Origin: Variovorax sp. S12S4
Lineage (GTDB): Bacteria > Pseudomonadota > Gammaproteobacteria > Burkholderiales > Burkholderiaceae_C
Assembly: GCF_023195515.1 (NCBI RefSeq)
Contig: NZ_JALPKR020000002.1
Span: 5,123,001-5,187,000, forward strand
Direction: 5' to 3'
DNA: 64,000 nucleotides
Shown: piece by piece, positions 30,490 through 39,367 of the stretch
Numbering within the stretch: the first letter of the stretch is position 1
Layout of the letters: the number at the start of each line of letters is the position of its first letter
Translations under genes and position numbers: made by a program
Notes under the pieces: model-generated
What the model was told of the DNA's origin: nothing
Seen by the model: the letters and a program-made list of their open reading frames with translations, nothing else
The model's database searches: none

Positions 30490-31677
30490 TCAGGCCGCAA
30501 AGCGCAGCGCCGCGGCATTGGCGGCCGCACGGGCACTGGCATCGAGCGCCAGCAGGTCCGCCAGCGATGCGGGCTTGGAGGGAGAAATGGCTTCCAAAGT
30601 TTCCATGTTGACCGCATGAATGCGATCGAAGCGAAGCCGCCGGTCAAGAAAGGCCTCGACTGCGACTTCGTTGGCTGCATTGAGCACCGCCGTGGTCCCG
30701 GGGGCCGCGCGAAGCGCGTGCCAGGCCAAGCCCAAGCCCGGGAAGAGCGCTGCATCGGGCGCATCGAAGCTCAGCGCCGCCATCTGGCGGAAGTCCAGGC
30801 GCCCCGCCCCGCTTTCGATGCGCTCTGGCCAGGCCAGGCCGACGGCAATGGGCACGCGCATGTCGGGCGTGCCGAGCTGCGCGATGACCGAGGCATCGGT
30901 GAACTGGACCATCGAATGCACCACGCTCTGCGGATGGATGACCACCTCGATCTGTTCAGGCAGCACGCCGAACAGGTGGCGGGCCTCGATCACCTCGAGC
31001 GCCTTGTTCATCATGGTCGCGGAATCGACCGAAATCTTGCGCCCCATGACCCAGTTCGGATGCGCACAGGCCTGCTCAGGCGTTACCGTGCCCAGGGTGC
31101 CGGGCGCGCGCGTGCGGAACGGGCCGCCCGAAGCGGTCAGGATGATCTTGTCGATGCGCCGCGACCACGTGGACGGATCTTCAGGCAGCGACTGGAAGAT
31201 GGCCGAGTGCTCGCTGTCGATCGGCAGCAGCGTGGCGCCGCCTTCGCGCACAGTGCGCATGAAAAGCTCGCCGCCAACGACCAGCGCCTCTTTATTGGCC
31301 AGAAGAAGCCGCTTGCCGGCGCGCGCGGCAGCCAGGCACGGCCCGAGGCCCGCAGCGCCCACGATGGCGGCCATGACGGCATCGACCTCTTCGTGAGATG
31401 CTATCTTTTCTATAGCATCAGGACCGCTCAGGACTCTCGTCGGGAGATTGTTCCGTTCGAGCTTCTCCGCCAGCAAGTCCGCATGCGGCGCACTGGCCAT
31501 GACCGCGAAACGGGGCGAAAACCGCGCGCATTGCGCCAGCAACTCGTCGACCTTGGTCGCTGCGGAGAGTGCAAAAACCTCGAAGCGCTCGGGGTGCCGG
31601 GAAATGACGTCGAGCGTGCTGACCCCGACCGAGCCGGTCGAGCCCAGCACCGTGATGCGTTGTTTGGGTGTGTTCAC
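30490..31677 (-). CDS. dxr: 1-deoxy-D-xylulose-5-phosphate reductoisomerase
   Basis: Second step of the MEP isoprenoid pathway: DXP to MEP with NADPH. It is 395 residues. The NADPH motif GSTGSVG is at 12-18; [13 protein letters not shown] and the flexible-loop segment TASGGPFR, with the metal ligands, follow. Start GTG 31677 overlaps the cdsA stop (GTGA), so the genes are coupled. A patch encoding AIEKIAS is formed by an AT-rich palindrome at 31397-31419 that is out of keeping with the rest. ispD and ispF of the same pathway lie at 56 kb. Confidence 0.97.
   Translation of the reverse strand: MNTPKQRITVLGSTGSVGVSTLDVISRHPERFEVFALSAATKVDELLAQCARFSPRFAVMASAPHADLLAEKLERNNLPTRVLSGPDAIEKIASHEEVDAVMAAIVGAAGLGPCLAAARAGKRLLLANKEALVVGGELFMRTVREGGATLLPIDSEHSAIFQSLPEDPSTWSRRIDKIILTASGGPFRTRAPGTLGTVTPEQACAHPNWVMGRKISVDSATMMNKALEVIEARHLFGVLPEQIEVVIHPQSVVHSMVQFTDASVIAQLGTPDMRVPIAVGLAWPERIESGAGRLDFRQMAALSFDAPDAALFPGLGLAWHALRAAPGTTAVLNAANEVAVEAFLDRRLRFDRIHAVNMETLEAISPSKPASLADLLALDASARAAANAAALRFAA
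31397..31419. repeat. AT-rich inverted repeat inside dxr
   Basis: GATGCTAT (31397-31404) and ATAGCATC (31412-31419) are perfect 8-bp arms around a 7-nt pyrimidine loop. The composition contrasts with the GC-rich gene around it. It resembles short dispersed GCTAT/ATAGC palindromes that I recall from Comamonadaceae genomes. Confidence 0.6.
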
Positions 31678-32519
31678 AAGGAAGCCAGCATCATTGCGAT
31701 GGGAAGCGCAGGCAAGAGGGCATCCACGCGGTCGAGCACGCCGCCGTGGCCCGGCAGCAGGCGGCTGCTGTCCTTCGCGCCGGCACTGCGCTTGATCAGC
31801 GATTCGACCAGGTCGCCGACCACGCTCATCGCGGCTAGGAACACCACGCCCACGAGCAGCAGCCACCAGCCGCGCTCATGCAGCCGGGTGTAGAGGCTTG
31901 CCACCGTTGCCCCGGCTGCCCTGTCGGCCCAGACCCACGCAAAGGCCAGCACCACCACGCCCGCCATGCCGCCCCACACGCCTTCCCAGCTCTTGCCGGG
32001 GCTGATGGCGGGTGCGAGCTTGCCGCGGGTGAACTTGAGGCCGAAGGCGCGTCCCGCGAAATAGGCGAAGACGTCGGCCACCCAGACCAGCACAAGAATG
32101 GAAAGCAGAAAGTTGATGCCGACCATGCGCGCCTGCACGGCCGCGAGCCACGCCACCCAGAGCGCCAGCAACCCGCCAACCAGCCGCAGGCCGCGCGGAA
32201 TCCGGGGCCAGCCCGGCACCGCGACGCGCAGCAACGCGGCGCCACCAAGCACCCAGGCCGCGCTGGCCAGCAGCCACATGAGCATGAGTGGCCGCTCGAG
32301 CAACCCGAGCCACCACGACAACGCGCAAAGCGCCACCGTTTCCAGGCCAAGGAACACCGACAGTTGCTGCCCGTATCCGTTGAGGCGGCCCCATTCCCAG
32401 GCTGCGGCACCGATCAGCACCAGCATGACGCAGGCAAAAGGAACGTGCGACGGATAGAAGAGCGCCGGCAGCAAGATCGCCAGCAGGACGATGGCCGTGA
32501 GGATGCGTTGTTTGAGCAT
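31674..32519 (-). CDS. cdsA: Phosphatidate cytidylyltransferase
   Basis: Makes CDP-diacylglycerol from phosphatidate and CTP, the branch point of phospholipid synthesis. It is a 281-residue inner-membrane protein with about eight hydrophobic helices. The C-terminal CDS signature is visible ([20 protein letters not shown], then [16 protein letters not shown]). Start ATG 32519 gives the [14 protein letters not shown]-terminus. It lies 29 bp after uppS and overlaps dxr by 4 bp. Confidence 0.96.
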   Translation of the reverse strand: MLKQRILTAIVLLAILLPALFYPSHVPFACVMLVLIGAAAWEWGRLNGYGQQLSVFLGLETVALCALSWWLGLLERPLMLMWLLASAAWVLGGAALLRVAVPGWPRIPRGLRLVGGLLALWVAWLAAVQARMVGINFLLSILVLVWVADVFAYFAGRAFGLKFTRGKLAPAISPGKSWEGVWGGMAGVVVLAFAWVWADRAAGATVASLYTRLHERGWWLLLVGVVFLAAMSVVGDLVESLIKRSAGAKDSSRLLPGHGGVLDRVDALLPALPIAMMLASL

Positions 32520-32548
32520 GCGGCGGTATTTCGGGCCGTTGAAGGCCG

Positions 32549-33292
32549 TCAGGCCAACTGGCGATCTGAGGTGGAATCGCTGCCGGCCGTGACCTGCGCG
32601 GAAGTCTTGCCGAAACGGCGCTCGCGAACCTGGAATGCGGCAATTCCCGCGTCCAGCTCGGCTTCGTCGAACTCCGGCCACAGCTTGTTGCTGAAGAAAA
32701 GCTCCGCATAGGCGCTTTGCCACAGCAGGAAGTTCGACAGGCGCTGCTCGCCGCCGGTGCGAATGAGCAGGTCGGGGTCGGGCACATGGGCCAGGGCCAT
32801 GGCGCGATCGAGGTTGGCTTCGGTAAGCGGCTCGCCCTGCTCCGCCAGCTTGGCGGCCGCGCGTGCAATGTCCCACCGGCCACCGTAGTTGAAGCAGACG
32901 TTGAGAACGAGCTTGGTGTTCTGCGCGGTTGCCTCTTCGGCATCGACCAGGCCTTGCACCATTTTCTTGGAGAGCCCGGCCCGTTCGCCGACGAAGTGCA
33001 GCCGCACGCCGTCGCGGCTCAACTTTGGCACCTCGCGCGCGAGCGCGCCGACCATGATTTCCATGAGCCCCGAAACCTCTTCAGGCGGCCGGTTCCAGTT
33101 TTCGGACGAGAACGCGAACACCGTGAGAACGCCCACGCTGCGGTCGACACAGGCCCTGACGCATCGGCGCAGCGACTCGACGCCCTGCTTGTGGCCTGCC
33201 ACGCGAGGCAGGAATCGCCGCGTGGCCCAGCGTCCGTTGCCATCCATGACGATGGCAATGTGGTGGGGAATCTGCGGCAAAGACGAGGCCAT
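32549..33292 (-). CDS. uppS: Isoprenyl transferase (undecaprenyl diphosphate synthase)
   Basis: Condenses isopentenyl diphosphate onto farnesyl diphosphate to make the C55 carrier lipid for peptidoglycan and O-antigen. It is 247 residues. The active-site loop IAIVMDGNGRWA (about 14-25, with the catalytic Asp), FAFSSENWNRP, and the C-terminal RTGGEQRLSNFLLWQ with LWPEFDE are all present. ATG 33292 is chosen; a TTG four codons earlier would touch the frr stop. It is 8 bp downstream of frr. Confidence 0.97.
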   Translation of the reverse strand: MASSLPQIPHHIAIVMDGNGRWATRRFLPRVAGHKQGVESLRRCVRACVDRSVGVLTVFAFSSENWNRPPEEVSGLMEIMVGALAREVPKLSRDGVRLHFVGERAGLSKKMVQGLVDAEEATAQNTKLVLNVCFNYGGRWDIARAAAKLAEQGEPLTEANLDRAMALAHVPDPDLLIRTGGEQRLSNFLLWQSAYAELFFSNKLWPEFDEAELDAGIAAFQVRERRFGKTSAQVTAGSDSTSDRQLA

Positions 33293-33300
33293 GCGCAGCC

Positions 33301-33870
33301 TCAAACGGCCATGATCTCCGCTTCCTTGGCCGCGACCAGCCGGTCGATTTCCGCAATGTGGCGGTCGGTGACCTTCTGGATCTCGGCCTCGGCGCGCTTC
33401 TGGTCGTCCTCGGAGGCAAGCTTTTCCTTGACCAGCTTCTTGACCGCTTCGTTAGCGTCGCGGCGCAGGTTGCGCGTGGCGATCTTGGCGCTTTCGCCTT
33501 CGTTGCGGACCAGCTTGGTCATTTCCTTGCGGCGCTCTTCGCTCATTGCGGGAAGCGGCACGCGGATCAGGTCGCCCATCGACGCCGGGTTCAGGCCCAG
33601 GTCGCTTTCGCGGATGGCCTTTTCGATCTTGGCGCCCATGCCCTTTTCCCAGGGCTGGACGCTGATGGTGCGCGAGTCGAGCACCGACACGTTGGCCACC
33701 TGGCTCAGGGGAACCTGCGAGCCGTAGTACTCCACATGGATGGAGTCGAGCAGCGCGGAGTTGGCGCGGCCGGTACGGATCTTGGTGAGGTTGTTCTGGA
33801 ACGCAGCCAGCGACTGGTTCATCTTCGCATCGGTCGTGCTGCGAATTTCTGCAATGGTAGGGGTCGTCAT
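33301..33870 (-). CDS. frr: Ribosome recycling factor
   Basis: Splits post-termination ribosomes with EF-G. It is 189 residues, slightly over the usual 185. The three-helix bundle is evident ([20 protein letters not shown] at the start; [19 protein letters not shown] and the last helix at the end), with the small beta domain containing [17 protein letters not shown] 33870 is chosen from the family N-terminus. It is 11 bp after pyrH. Confidence 0.97.
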   Translation of the reverse strand: MTTPTIAEIRSTTDAKMNQSLAAFQNNLTKIRTGRANSALLDSIHVEYYGSQVPLSQVANVSVLDSRTISVQPWEKGMGAKIEKAIRESDLGLNPASMGDLIRVPLPAMSEERRKEMTKLVRNEGESAKIATRNLRRDANEAVKKLVKEKLASEDDQKRAEAEIQKVTDRHIAEIDRLVAAKEAEIMAV

Positions 33871-33881
33871 CTCAATACTCC

Positions 33882-34604
33882 TCAGGCATGCACCAGCGTG
33901 CCTTCGTCCTCGCCCATGACGACGCGCTTGAGTGCGCCGTTCTTGAAGATCGAGAACACCTTGATCGGCAGCTTCTGGTCGCGGCACAGCGCAAAGGCCG
34001 TCGCGTCCATGATGCCGAGATTTTGCGCGATTGCCTCGTCGAAGGTGAGCGTGGAATAGCGCGTTGCATCCGGATGGGTCTTGGGGTCGGCGGAGTAGAC
34101 CCCGTCGACCTTGGTCGCCTTGAGCACCAGCTCGGCGCCGATTTCCGCACCGCGCAGTGCGGCGGCCGTGTCGGTGGTGAAGAACGGATTGCCGGTACCC
34201 GCGGCAAACACCACGACCTTGCCTTCTTCGAGATACTGCAGCGCCTTGGGCCGCACGTAGGGCTCGACCACCTGCTCGATGGCAATGGCGGACATCACGC
34301 GCGCCACAAGCCCTTGCTTGTTCATGGCATCGGCCAGCGCCAGCGAATTCATCACGGTGGCCAGCATGCCCATGTAGTCGGCCGTGGCGCGGTCCATTCC
34401 GACCGAACCTCCCGCGACGCCGCGGAAGATGTTGCCGCCGCCAATGACGACGGCGACTTCCACGCCCATGTTCACCACTTCGGCCACCTCTTCGACCATG
34501 CGGACGATGGTCGCACGGTTAATACCAAAGGCATCGTCTCCCATTAACGCCTCACCCGACAGCTTCAACAAGATTCGCTTGTGGGCTGGACGGGGATCAG
34601 ACAT
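33882..34604 (-). CDS. pyrH: UMP kinase
   Basis: Phosphorylates UMP to UDP in pyrimidine nucleotide synthesis; hexameric, feedback-inhibited by UTP. It is 240 residues of the amino-acid-kinase fold: [13 protein letters not shown] near residue 9, [10 protein letters not shown], the UMP-site region [16 protein letters not shown] and [13 protein letters not shown]. It begins 102 bp after tsf, beyond a terminator, so it may have its own promoter in that gap; none is obvious. Confidence 0.97.
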   Translation of the reverse strand: MSDPRPAHKRILLKLSGEALMGDDAFGINRATIVRMVEEVAEVVNMGVEVAVVIGGGNIFRGVAGGSVGMDRATADYMGMLATVMNSLALADAMNKQGLVARVMSAIAIEQVVEPYVRPKALQYLEEGKVVVFAAGTGNPFFTTDTAAALRGAEIGAELVLKATKVDGVYSADPKTHPDATRYSTLTFDEAIAQNLGIMDATAFALCRDQKLPIKVFSIFKNGALKRVVMGEDEGTLVHA

Positions 34605-34654
34605 GGGCAATTTCCTTACTTGGGTTGGCGGGGGCGAGTGTAGAACGAGGCGGT

Positions 34655-34691
34655 GAAAAAGCGGCGGCACACGCACGTGCGCCGTCGCTTT
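34655..34691 (-). terminator. Intrinsic terminator after tsf
   Basis: AAAGCGGCGGC (34658-34668) pairs with GCCGTCGCTTT (34681-34691) with one G-T wobble; the 12-nt loop contains a further GCACGTGC palindrome. On the minus strand five T residues follow. It is located in the 102-bp gap between tsf and pyrH, so it separates the rpsB-tsf unit from the pyrH-frr unit. Confidence 0.8.
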
Positions 34692-34706
34692 GGGGCGTAA
34701 CAGTTT

Positions 34707-35630
34707 TTACGCGGCGGCCTTGGCGGCAGCAACTTGCGCCGCCACTTCGGCTGCGAAGTCGTCGACCTTCTTTTCGATGCCTTCGCCAACCACGTAAAGG
34801 GTGAAGCCCTTGATGGTGGTATTGGCGGCCTTGAGCATCTGCTCGACGGTCTGCTTGTCGTTCTTCACGAAGGGCTGGTTGTGCAGCGAGACTTCCTTCA
34901 GGTACTTCTGCACGCCGCCTTCAATGCGCTTGGCAACGATGTCGTCCGGCTGCGGCTTCTTGCCTTCGGCTTCAGCGGTCTTGCGGTCTTCATCGGCCTT
35001 GCCCTTGGCAACGGCGCGCTCTTTCTCGATCAGGTCGGCAGGCACGTCGGCGGCCGAAATAGCGACCGGCTTCATGGCGGCGATGTGCATTGCCACGTCC
35101 TTGGCCGACGTTTCGTCGCCCTCGAACTCGACCATTACGCCGATGCGCGTGCCGTGCAGGTACGAAGCCAGCTTGCCGTTGCCGGCAAAGTGCTTGAAGC
35201 GGCGGAAGCTCATGTTCTCGCCGATCTTGCCGATCAGGCCCTTGCGCACGTCTTCGAGCGTGGGACCGAAGCCGTCCTGCTCATAGGGCAGCGCGCCGAG
35301 CGCAGCGATGTCGGCGGGGTTGTTCTTGGCGACCAGCATCGCCGCAGCGTTGGCCATGGCCAGGAAGCTGTCGTTCTTGGTGACGAAGTCGGTTTCGCAG
35401 TTGATTTCGATCATGCCGCCGGCCGAGCCTTCGACAAACGCCGTGACCACGCCTTCGGCGGTGATGCGGCCCGAAGCCTTGCCAGCCTTGTTGCCGAGCT
35501 TGATGCGCAGCAGCTCTTCGGCCTTTTCCATGTTGCCGTCGGCCTCTGTCAGGGCCTTCTTGCATTCCATCATGGGCGCGTCGGTCTTTGCGCGCAGTTC
35601 GCCGACCATGCTTGCGGTGATTGCAGCCAT
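34707..35630 (-). CDS. tsf: Translation elongation factor Ts
   Basis: Nucleotide exchange factor for EF-Tu. It is 307 residues, somewhat longer than E. coli (283). The N-terminal UBA-like domain has [19 protein letters not shown], followed by the core with TDFVTKND (the conserved TDF motif) and a C-terminal module. It lies 81 bp downstream of rpsB with an intrinsic terminator in between, consistent with partial read-through to set the S2 to EF-Ts ratio. Confidence 0.98.
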   Translation of the reverse strand: MAAITASMVGELRAKTDAPMMECKKALTEADGNMEKAEELLRIKLGNKAGKASGRITAEGVVTAFVEGSAGGMIEINCETDFVTKNDSFLAMANAAAMLVAKNNPADIAALGALPYEQDGFGPTLEDVRKGLIGKIGENMSFRRFKHFAGNGKLASYLHGTRIGVMVEFEGDETSAKDVAMHIAAMKPVAISAADVPADLIEKERAVAKGKADEDRKTAEAEGKKPQPDDIVAKRIEGGVQKYLKEVSLHNQPFVKNDKQTVEQMLKAANTTIKGFTLYVVGEGIEKKVDDFAAEVAAQVAAAKAAA

Positions 35631-35661
35631 TGTTCTATCTCCGTGTCCAAAAAATCAGATT

Positions 35662-35689
35662 AAAAAAAAGGGGCACCAAAGCCCCTTCT
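35662..35689 (-). terminator. Intrinsic terminator/attenuator between rpsB and tsf
   Basis: AAGGGGC (35668-35674) and GCCCCTT (35681-35687) form a 7-bp stem with a 6-nt loop. On the minus strand it is followed by seven or eight T residues. It stands inside the rpsB-tsf unit, so some polymerase must read through to express tsf. Confidence 0.85.
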
Positions 35690-35711
35690 TCAGGCGCGTG
35701 AGAGCACTCGA

Positions 35712-36464
35712 TCAGGCCGAGGCGCCCTCTTCGACTTCGACGAATTCGTCGCTGCCTTCGGCGATGGCCTTGACCACGTCACCGGTGGCGCTGTTGCGGC
35801 CTTCGATGATCGCATCGGCGATGCCGCGGGCGTACAGCGTGACGGCCTTCGACGAGTCGTCGTTGCCGGGAATGACGTAGTCGATGCCTTCGGGCGAGTG
35901 GTTGGAGTCCACCACGCCGATCAGCGGAATGCCGAGCTTCTTGGCTTCTGCCACGGCGATCTTGTGGAAGCCCACGTCGATCACGAAGATGGCGTCGGGC
36001 AGCGCGGTCATGTCCTGGATGCCGCCGATGTCCTTTTCGAGTTTCTCGATTTCACGGGTGAACGTGAGTTGCTCTTTCTTGCTCAGGCTTTCGAGGCCAG
36101 CTTCTTGCTGGGCCTTCATGTCCTTCAGGCGCTTGATCGAGGTCTTGACCGTCTTGAAGTTGGTCAGCATGCCGCCGAGCCAGCGGGTGTCGACAAAAGG
36201 CACGCCGGCGCGGCGGGCTTCGGCAGCCACGATTTCACGGGCCTGGCGCTTGGTGCCGACCATGAGGATGGTGCCGCGGTTGGCGGTGAGCTGCCTGGCG
36301 TACTTCATCGCGTCCTGGAACATCGGGAGCGACTTTTCCAGGTTGATGATGTGGATCTTGTTGCGATGGCCGAAGATGAACGGGGCCATCTTGGGGTTCC
36401 AGAAGCGGGTTTGGTGACCGAAGTGGACACCGGCTTCCAGCATTTCGCGCATGGTGGTCGACAT
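35712..36464 (-). CDS. rpsB: 30S ribosomal protein S2
   Basis: Ribosomal protein S2 of the small-subunit head-body junction. It is 250 residues with the standard N-terminus ([21 protein letters not shown]), the coiled-coil insertion (about 100-160) and the C-terminal [18 protein letters not shown]. It is the first gene of the minus-strand rpsB-tsf-pyrH-frr cluster. A long leader (36465 to about 36605) would allow S2 autoregulation as in E. coli. Confidence 0.98.
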   Translation of the reverse strand: MSTTMREMLEAGVHFGHQTRFWNPKMAPFIFGHRNKIHIINLEKSLPMFQDAMKYARQLTANRGTILMVGTKRQAREIVAAEARRAGVPFVDTRWLGGMLTNFKTVKTSIKRLKDMKAQQEAGLESLSKKEQLTFTREIEKLEKDIGGIQDMTALPDAIFVIDVGFHKIAVAEAKKLGIPLIGVVDSNHSPEGIDYVIPGNDDSSKAVTLYARGIADAIIEGRNSATGDVVKAIAEGSDEFVEVEEGASA

Positions 36465-36609
36465 TGAAAATTACTCCAAAGGTTGGGTCTAAAATCCAGC
36501 CCGTTTTGCGCCTCCTTCGAATGGAGTCACAACACCTTGATTGGGCCGGTTTGCGAATGTGTCTGGCTGGGCGCGGCGAGAGCCGTCGCATGATCAGCGA
36601 AACCCAACG

Positions 36610-36615
36610 AGTATA
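36610..36615 (-). promoter_or_regulatory. Probable -10 box for rpsB
   Basis: TATACT on the minus strand (36615-36610), about 145 bp upstream of the rpsB ATG. No convincing -35 hexamer is seen at 17 bp. The implied leader is about 140 nt, which fits autoregulated ribosomal-protein leaders. Confidence 0.45.
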
Positions 36616-36685
36616 GCACGGCCTGCCCGTCCTTCCCCCTTGTCCACCCCCGGAACCGAGCCGTCCGCGCCCTCGCAGCCCACCC

Positions 36686-38011
36686 ATGAACGACCTTCAC
36701 GCCGCCCGTTTGAACCTTCTGGCGGGCGGCAGCGATGCACGCACCGAAATGGAGCGCGCCATCGAGATTTCCGAATCCCCGGTGTGCAACCACGTTTTCA
36801 CCCGCACGCTGTTCGACGAAGCGCGCCGGCAAGCCGACCGGCCGGCGCTGCAAAGCAGGCTCTCCGGGCTTGCATTCACCGCCAAGGACCTGTTCGACAT
36901 CGAAGGACAGCCCACTCCCGCGGGCTCCGTGGTGCTTTCGCACGCCCCGGCCGCCAAGGCGGATGCCGTGGCCGTGGCGCGGCTGCGCGCCGCGGGCGGC
37001 GTGCTGACCGGCCGCACCAACATGACCGAGTTTGCTTTCTCGGGCGTGGGCGTCAACCCGCATCACGGCACCCCGGCCAATGTGAGCGACTCGGCCACGC
37101 CGCGCATTCCGGGAGGCTCTTCTTCCGGCGCCGCCATTTCGGTTGCCACCGGCGCGGCGTTCATCGGGCTGGGTTCCGACACCGGCGGCTCTATCCGCAT
37201 TCCCGCGGCGCTGAACGGCATCGTGGGCTTCAAGAGCACCGCCCGACTCGTTCCGGCCGACGGCGCCCTGCCGCTGTCGACCACCCTGGACACCGTTTGC
37301 GCCATGACGCGATCGGTGCGGGATGCCGTCACCGCGCACGAAATCCTCGCGGCGCGCCGCGTGACTGCCGGCGCAGCCGCTCTGGGCGCATACCGGCTGG
37401 CCGTGGTGAAGAACGTGTTTTTCGACGACATCGAGCCCGCCGTGGCCCGCGCCTTCGAAGGCGCGCTGCGGGCACTGCGCGCCGCCGGGGCCCAGATCGA
37501 AGAAATCGAGCTGCCGGAATTGGCACAGCTGCAGGCCATCAACGCCACCGGCGGCTTTTCGGCGGCCGAGTCTTATGCCTGGCACCGGCTGTTGCTGGAA
37601 CGCAGCGGCGCCGGCTACGACCCGCGCGTTGCGCAGCGCATTCTCAAAGGCGCCGGCATGAAGGCGCACGAATACATCGACCTCCTGAATGCCCGGCACG
37701 CGTGGATTGCCCGCGTCGAAGCGGCGCTCGCGCCCTACGACGCCGTGCTGTCGCCGACCGTGCCGATCACCGCGCCTCCCATCGCGAGCGTGGCGCCGGG
37801 CGCCGAGCACGACGACGAGTTCTTTCGCATCAACGCACTGCTGCTGCGCAATCCGTCGATCGTCAACATGCTCGACGGCTGCGCCATTTCGCTGCCCTGC
37901 CATGCCGCCGGCGAGTTGCCCGTCGGCCTGATGCTGTGGCACGCCGCACTGCACGACGACGCCGTTCTCGCGATTGCCTTACAAACGGAACACGCACTGC
38001 GAAGACAATAG
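36686..38011 (+). CDS. Amidase (amidase-signature family)
   Basis: A 441-residue serine hydrolase of the amidase-signature family, which hydrolyses C-N amide bonds. The Ser-cisSer-Lys triad is visible: Lys67 in FTAKDLFD, the GGSSSG loop (143-148, cis-Ser probably Ser145) and Ser169 in SDTGGSIR. The closest look is to stand-alone amidases (AtzF-like or GatA-like) rather than GatA itself, since gatB/gatC are not adjacent. The substrate is unknown. It is divergent from rpsB and 51 bp upstream of the D-amino-acid dehydrogenase, so the pair could act on amino-acid amides or D-amino acids. Confidence 0.88.
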   Translation: MNDLHAARLNLLAGGSDARTEMERAIEISESPVCNHVFTRTLFDEARRQADRPALQSRLSGLAFTAKDLFDIEGQPTPAGSVVLSHAPAAKADAVAVARLRAAGGVLTGRTNMTEFAFSGVGVNPHHGTPANVSDSATPRIPGGSSSGAAISVATGAAFIGLGSDTGGSIRIPAALNGIVGFKSTARLVPADGALPLSTTLDTVCAMTRSVRDAVTAHEILAARRVTAGAAALGAYRLAVVKNVFFDDIEPAVARAFEGALRALRAAGAQIEEIELPELAQLQAINATGGFSAAESYAWHRLLLERSGAGYDPRVAQRILKGAGMKAHEYIDLLNARHAWIARVEAALAPYDAVLSPTVPITAPPIASVAPGAEHDDEFFRINALLLRNPSIVNMLDGCAISLPCHAAGELPVGLMLWHAALHDDAVLAIALQTEHALRRQ

Positions 38012-38062
38012 GCTGCACGCCTACCGACGGGCGTCAGCCATCTCTTCTTACTCAAGCATTCA

Positions 38063-39319
38063 ATGAAAATCGCGATCGTGGGCGCCGGCATCATCGGCGT
38101 CACCACCGCCTGGGAACTGGCTTCGGACGGCCATGAAGTGTCTGTGTTCGAGCGCCGCGGCGCAGCGGCCGAGGAAGCCAGTTTTGCGAATGCGGGCGTG
38201 GTCGCACCGGGTTATGTAACGCCCTGGGCCGCACCGGGCATGCGCGCCAAGGTGCTGCGTTCGCTGCTTTCCTCCCACGGCGCCATCAAGCTGCGCTGGC
38301 CGCTGAATTCACGCGATATCGGTTGGATGTCGCGCTGGCAGAAGGCCTGCAAGCTCGAAACCTACCTGGCCAACCGCGCCCGCATGCAGCGGCTGGCGTT
38401 CTACAGCCGCACCCGCCTGCACGCGGTGACCGAGGCGCGCGAACTCAGCTACGAGCGCAGCGACGGCTACCTTGTGCTGCTGCGCTCCAAGCGCGAGAAA
38501 AAGCTGGTGCAGCCCGGCCTCGACGTGTTGCGAGCGGCGGGCAGTGTCTTTCGCGAAGTCGACGCCGACGAGGCCCGGCGCATCGAACCCGCGCTCAGCA
38601 CCGACACCGCGCTTGCAGGCGCCATTTACCTGCCCGAGGACGAAGTGGCCAACTGCCGCCAGTTCGCGCTGCTGCTCAAGTGGGAGGCCGAGGCACTCGG
38701 CGCCCAGTTCCATTTCAACTGCGACATCGCGCCGCTGAGCCGCGCCGACCCCACTTCCGTTTCGCTCGCAAGCGGTTCCCCACCGCTGCGGTTCGATGCC
38801 GTGGTGGTGTGCGCCGGGCTGGCCTCGGCTGCGCTCGTGCGGCCGCTCGGGCTTCGGATTCCGCTCGCACCCATCTACGGCCACTCCATCAGCGCGCCGA
38901 TTCGCGAATCGCTCAACGCGCCGCGCAGCGCGGTGATGGACGAGCGCTACAAGGTCGCGATCTCGCGGCTGGGCCAGCGCGTGCGCGTGGCCGGGAGCGC
39001 CGAAATCGGCGGGTCGCTCAGCACGATGAACCCGTCCGCGGTCCAAACGCTCTACAAGGTGCTGCACGACTGGTTTCCCGGCGCGGTCACGCTGCAGTCG
39101 GGCGTGCAGCAATGGAAAGGCGCGCGGCCGATGCTGCCCGACGGCCCTCCGGTACTCGGCGCCAGCGGCGTGCCGGGCGTCTGGCTCAACCTGGGCCACG
39201 GCTCGAGCGGCTGGGCGCTGTCGTGCGGCAGTGCGCGGGTGGTGGCCGACCTGATCGGGGGCCGCGATGCCGGAGTCGACCTCGAGGGCCTGGGCGTCGA
39301 GCGGCTCCATCTTTCCTAA
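38063..39319 (+). CDS. dadA: D-amino acid dehydrogenase
   Basis: FAD-dependent membrane-associated enzyme that oxidises D-amino acids (D-alanine, for example) to 2-oxo acids, feeding electrons to the quinone pool. It is 418 residues. The dinucleotide-binding N-terminus is IAIVGAGIIGVTTAWELA (3-20); SFANAGVVAPGYVTPWA and the C-terminal GARPMLPDGPPVLG-like segment and LGHGSSGWALSCG match DadA. There is no adjacent alanine racemase. It lies 51 bp after the amidase gene and probably shares its transcript. Confidence 0.9.
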   Translation: MKIAIVGAGIIGVTTAWELASDGHEVSVFERRGAAAEEASFANAGVVAPGYVTPWAAPGMRAKVLRSLLSSHGAIKLRWPLNSRDIGWMSRWQKACKLETYLANRARMQRLAFYSRTRLHAVTEARELSYERSDGYLVLLRSKREKKLVQPGLDVLRAAGSVFREVDADEARRIEPALSTDTALAGAIYLPEDEVANCRQFALLLKWEAEALGAQFHFNCDIAPLSRADPTSVSLASGSPPLRFDAVVVCAGLASAALVRPLGLRIPLAPIYGHSISAPIRESLNAPRSAVMDERYKVAISRLGQRVRVAGSAEIGGSLSTMNPSAVQTLYKVLHDWFPGAVTLQSGVQQWKGARPMLPDGPPVLGASGVPGVWLNLGHGSSGWALSCGSARVVADLIGGRDAGVDLEGLGVERLHLS

Positions 39320-39367
39320 AGCTTCCACAGCACTCCTGCCTGGGCACATGGGCGGCAAAATGGCCTG

